Shown one piece after another: positions 5,449-7,142 of a DNA stretch of 7,142 nucleotides; positions within the stretch are counted from its first letter, which is position 1, and the number at the start of each line of letters is the position of its first letter. Source of the stretch: Pedobacter sp. UBA1654 (GTDB lineage Bacteria; Bacteroidota; Bacteroidia; Sphingobacteriales; Sphingobacteriaceae). A program made the translations under genes and the position numbers. The notes beneath the pieces were generated by a model. That model saw only the letters and a program-made list of their open reading frames with translations. It was not told the origin of the DNA and did not search any database. The DNA is taken from NCBI GenBank assembly GCA_002320935.1, contig DCLG01000051.1, forward strand, positions 20,070 through 27,211, read 5' to 3'.

Positions 5449-6375
5449 TTAAAAATATCGAGGTGAAATGATCCTGCCTTTTTGGAACCCGAACTCGTAT
5501 CTCAGCATGATTTCATGGCTGCCAGAGTTAAAGTTCTGTAGACGGGTAACGCTTCTGTCGTAGCTATATCCAAATCTGATTTGAGGTGTAGCCTGGATTT
5601 CAAGTAGGGCAGCGATATCTGCACTTGTCCTGTATTGTAGACCAATACCTAACACATCTTTAATCCAAAGCGTGCCATTAATATCTCCTTCAATCGGTGC
5701 ACCATTGACATACTTTATCAGAAACGAAGGTTTGAGGTTTAGATCTGAACCCACAGGAAATACATATCCCGAAGATAAGAAAACATGCATAGCCTGCTTA
5801 CCTGCCAGGGGTTCTCCATCACCAGGCTCGGACAGTCTGTTTGGAACAAGATTCTGTGCGGAAAGACCGACATAAAACTTGTCCGAGTTGTAGTATGCAC
5901 CTGCTCCAAAGTTAAATAGTGCCTTGTTTACATTATTAGCAAAAGCTGGATCATAGCCTGGACTTGAACCAAGGTCTACACTGGTTAGATTAGCTCTATA
6001 CTGGTTCACATCTCCCTGTAGTCCAAAACTTAAAGTTCCCTGTTCTAGAGGAATGCGATATGCAAGGCTTAGTGCAGCTCCGTTGGTTTGGGTTACACCC
6101 AGTTTATCAGTAATCAGTTGCAGTCCTACGCCCAGACGATTATCCATAAACGGGGCATCAATAGTGAAAGTTCCTGTTTGTGGTGCACCTTCAATTCCAG
6201 TCCACTGGCTTCTAACCAAGGCTGTGGCAGAAACAACATTTCGGCTACCTGCATAAGCGGGATTCAGGGCGAGGGTATTGAACATGTATTGCGTAAACAT
6301 TGCGTTCTGCTGTGCGATGGCGTTCATGCTAGTTAAAAGCAAGAAGCTGAACAATATATAGTAGTGTAATTTCAT
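5449..6375 (-). CDS. PorP/SprF-family type IX secretion outer-membrane protein
   Basis: This is a 308-residue protein with a signal peptide at residues 1-21 (cleavage at AIA-Q22). The mature N-terminus carries the family signature: FTQYMFNTLALNPAYAGSR, then SQWTGIEGAPQTGTFTIDAP. The rest is alternating amphipathic beta-strands with frequent Gly and aromatic residues, closing with GSHEIMLRYEFGF, as expected for an outer-membrane beta-barrel of about 14 strands. By family knowledge PorP/SprF proteins work with the type IX secretion system, and SprF-like members are needed for export or surface attachment of cargo carrying type B C-terminal domains. The cargo gene just upstream has exactly such a domain, and the two genes overlap by one base as TAATG, implying coupled translation. 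The PorE-like gene follows after 7 bases. Assignment to the family is firm; calling it porP or sprF itself would go too far, since these genomes carry many paralogues. Confidence 0.94.
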   Translation of the reverse strand: MKLHYYILFSFLLLTSMNAIAQQNAMFTQYMFNTLALNPAYAGSRNVVSATALVRSQWTGIEGAPQTGTFTIDAPFMDNRLGVGLQLITDKLGVTQTNGAALSLAYRIPLEQGTLSFGLQGDVNQYRANLTSVDLGSSPGYDPAFANNVNKALFNFGAGAYYNSDKFYVGLSAQNLVPNRLSEPGDGEPLAGKQAMHVFLSSGYVFPVGSDLNLKPSFLIKYVNGAPIEGDINGTLWIKDVLGIGLQYRTSADIAALLEIQATPQIRFGYSYDRSVTRLQNFNSGSHEIMLRYEFGFQKGRIISPRYF

Positions 6376-7142
6376 TATCGGTTTATGGTAATGTATCCAA
6401 CATATTTGTCTTTATCGTCTGCAATGACAATATAATAATAGGTTCCCACAGGCACCTGGTCTCCAATGTGGATACCCTCGGTTGTCACACCGTTCCAGTC
6501 GTTCTTGTAATCTTTATTCCTATAGATCCGGTTACCCCAGCGGTTATAAACCTCTAATAAAATCTGCCTGCCATTGGCATTTTGTATTACAAAAAGATCG
6601 TTTGTCCCATCATTATTCGGCGAGAAGCCTTTTGGGATGTATAACGGATTTTTGATGAGGGTTACCGGAGTTGGTTCAGCCGGGGTCACATCTCCTGAAA
6701 TCAAAGGGTCTGGGTTTAAACCATCTGTGGAGGTGTCTGTAGTTAGGGAATCATCACTAGCAGAAGCGCCTTCAGCAATCGCAGAGTTGTTAAAAGTGCC
6801 ACCATTTTCCAGCAAACCAACATTTATTTCAAGTGTAACTTGCTCTTTAGAAAGTGGAGTCATAGCGCTTGTAGGTAGTAACATGTTCTTTTCAGATATC
6901 CCGTCGTATCTTGAATTTGTGTAAAGTACCCCAGAAGTATTCAACCTGTTTACAACAATTCTACAGTTCGGGAAAGTAGTGCTTAGGTCGTCAATAAGAC
7001 TTAAGCCCTGAATGGCAGTATTACCGCTGTTTACCAGCGTGAAAAAATAGGTAATCGTGTAGGTTCCGTCGGTGTTTTTGATACTAGAGACCAGACTCTT
7101 GGCAAGTCCAATTTTAGCAGGAGCAAGGATATTGATCGTTAC
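6375..7142 (-). CDS. T9SS type B cargo: DUF11-like repeat and CHU_C sorting domain, C-terminal part (partial)
   Basis: The reading frame is open to the right edge, giving the last 255 residues of a longer protein. Residues 1-125 of the visible part look like a DUF11-like adhesin repeat: APAKIGLAKSLVSS, then DGTYTITYFFTLVNSG, IQGLSLIDDLSTTFP and a closing GGTFNNSAIAEGAS. Residues about 126-165 are a Ser/Thr/Asp then Pro-rich linker. Residues 168-255 are a gliding-motility-associated C-terminal domain (CHU_C, the type B sorting signal): YIPKGFSPNNDGTNDLF, LEVYNRWGNRIYR, DWNGV, VPVGTYYYIVIAD and a final GYITINR. Such proteins cross the inner membrane by Sec and the outer membrane by the type IX system, and sit on the surface or are released. 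A leucine codon (TTG) at 6944 could be mistaken for a start, but the repeat continues upstream of it without a break. The stop codon overlaps the PorP/SprF start by one base. The size and upstream repeat number are unknown. Confidence 0.92.
   Translation of the reverse strand, partial: VTINILAPAKIGLAKSLVSSIKNTDGTYTITYFFTLVNSGNTAIQGLSLIDDLSTTFPNCRIVVNRLNTSGVLYTNSRYDGISEKNMLLPTSAMTPLSKEQVTLEINVGLLENGGTFNNSAIAEGASASDDSLTTDTSTDGLNPDPLISGDVTPAEPTPVTLIKNPLYIPKGFSPNNDGTNDLFVIQNANGRQILLEVYNRWGNRIYRNKDYKNDWNGVTTEGIHIGDQVPVGTYYYIVIADDKDKYVGYITINR

Noticed and set aside
6375..6944. Treating the codon at 6944 as the real start of a 189-residue protein
   Set aside because: The codon is TTG, the frame stays open to 7142, and the residues before it continue the same adhesin-like repeat. 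The gene is the end of a longer one.

Overview
The window looks like chromosomal DNA from a member of the Bacteroidota, most likely a Sphingobacteriales or Cytophagales-type genus. This rests on protein content. There is a PorP/SprF-family outer-membrane protein, a CHU_C (type B) sorting domain of the type IX secretion system (T9SS), and a TPR/beta-propeller/OmpA protein built like PorE. Gene starts lack Shine-Dalgarno sequences, and some upstream regions carry Bacteroidota-like -7 elements (TAnnTTTG/TTCG). No mobile element, tRNA, rRNA or CRISPR array is visible.

Left part (1-1150). The N-terminal half of a beta-CASP metallo-beta-lactamase-fold protein (putative RNA-processing nuclease) runs off the left edge on the minus strand. 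Upstream of it, also on the minus strand, is a complete CspA-type cold shock protein with a clear rho-independent terminator. Divergent from csp is a small acidic, probably disordered protein of unknown function.

Middle (1151-3321, plus strand). A lipoprotein with a charged helical region, a seven-threonine linker and a C-terminal glycine-zipper segment ends in a strong terminator. It is followed by a two-gene unit: a stand-alone CheY-like receiver overlaps by 20 bases a gene for an initiating sugar-phosphate transferase of the small monotopic polyprenol-phosphate class. The transferase carries an N-terminal domain that looks like a receiver stripped of its phosphorylation residues. This receiver / pseudo-receiver-transferase pair is the most unusual arrangement in the window and suggests phospho-signal control of the first membrane step of a surface polysaccharide.

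Right part (3327-7142, minus strand). Three tightly packed genes read leftward: the C-terminal end of a large repeat-containing surface protein with a T9SS type B sorting domain (open at the right edge), a PorP/SprF-family beta-barrel joined to it by a TAATG stop/start overlap, and, 7 bases further, a 704-residue PorE-like protein (TPR, WD40-like propeller, carboxypeptidase-regulatory-like domain, peptidoglycan-binding OmpA domain). The set reads as one operon: an exported adhesin-like cargo, its outer-membrane partner, and a periplasmic or cell-wall-anchored accessory. It converges with the sugar transferase gene across only 5 bases.
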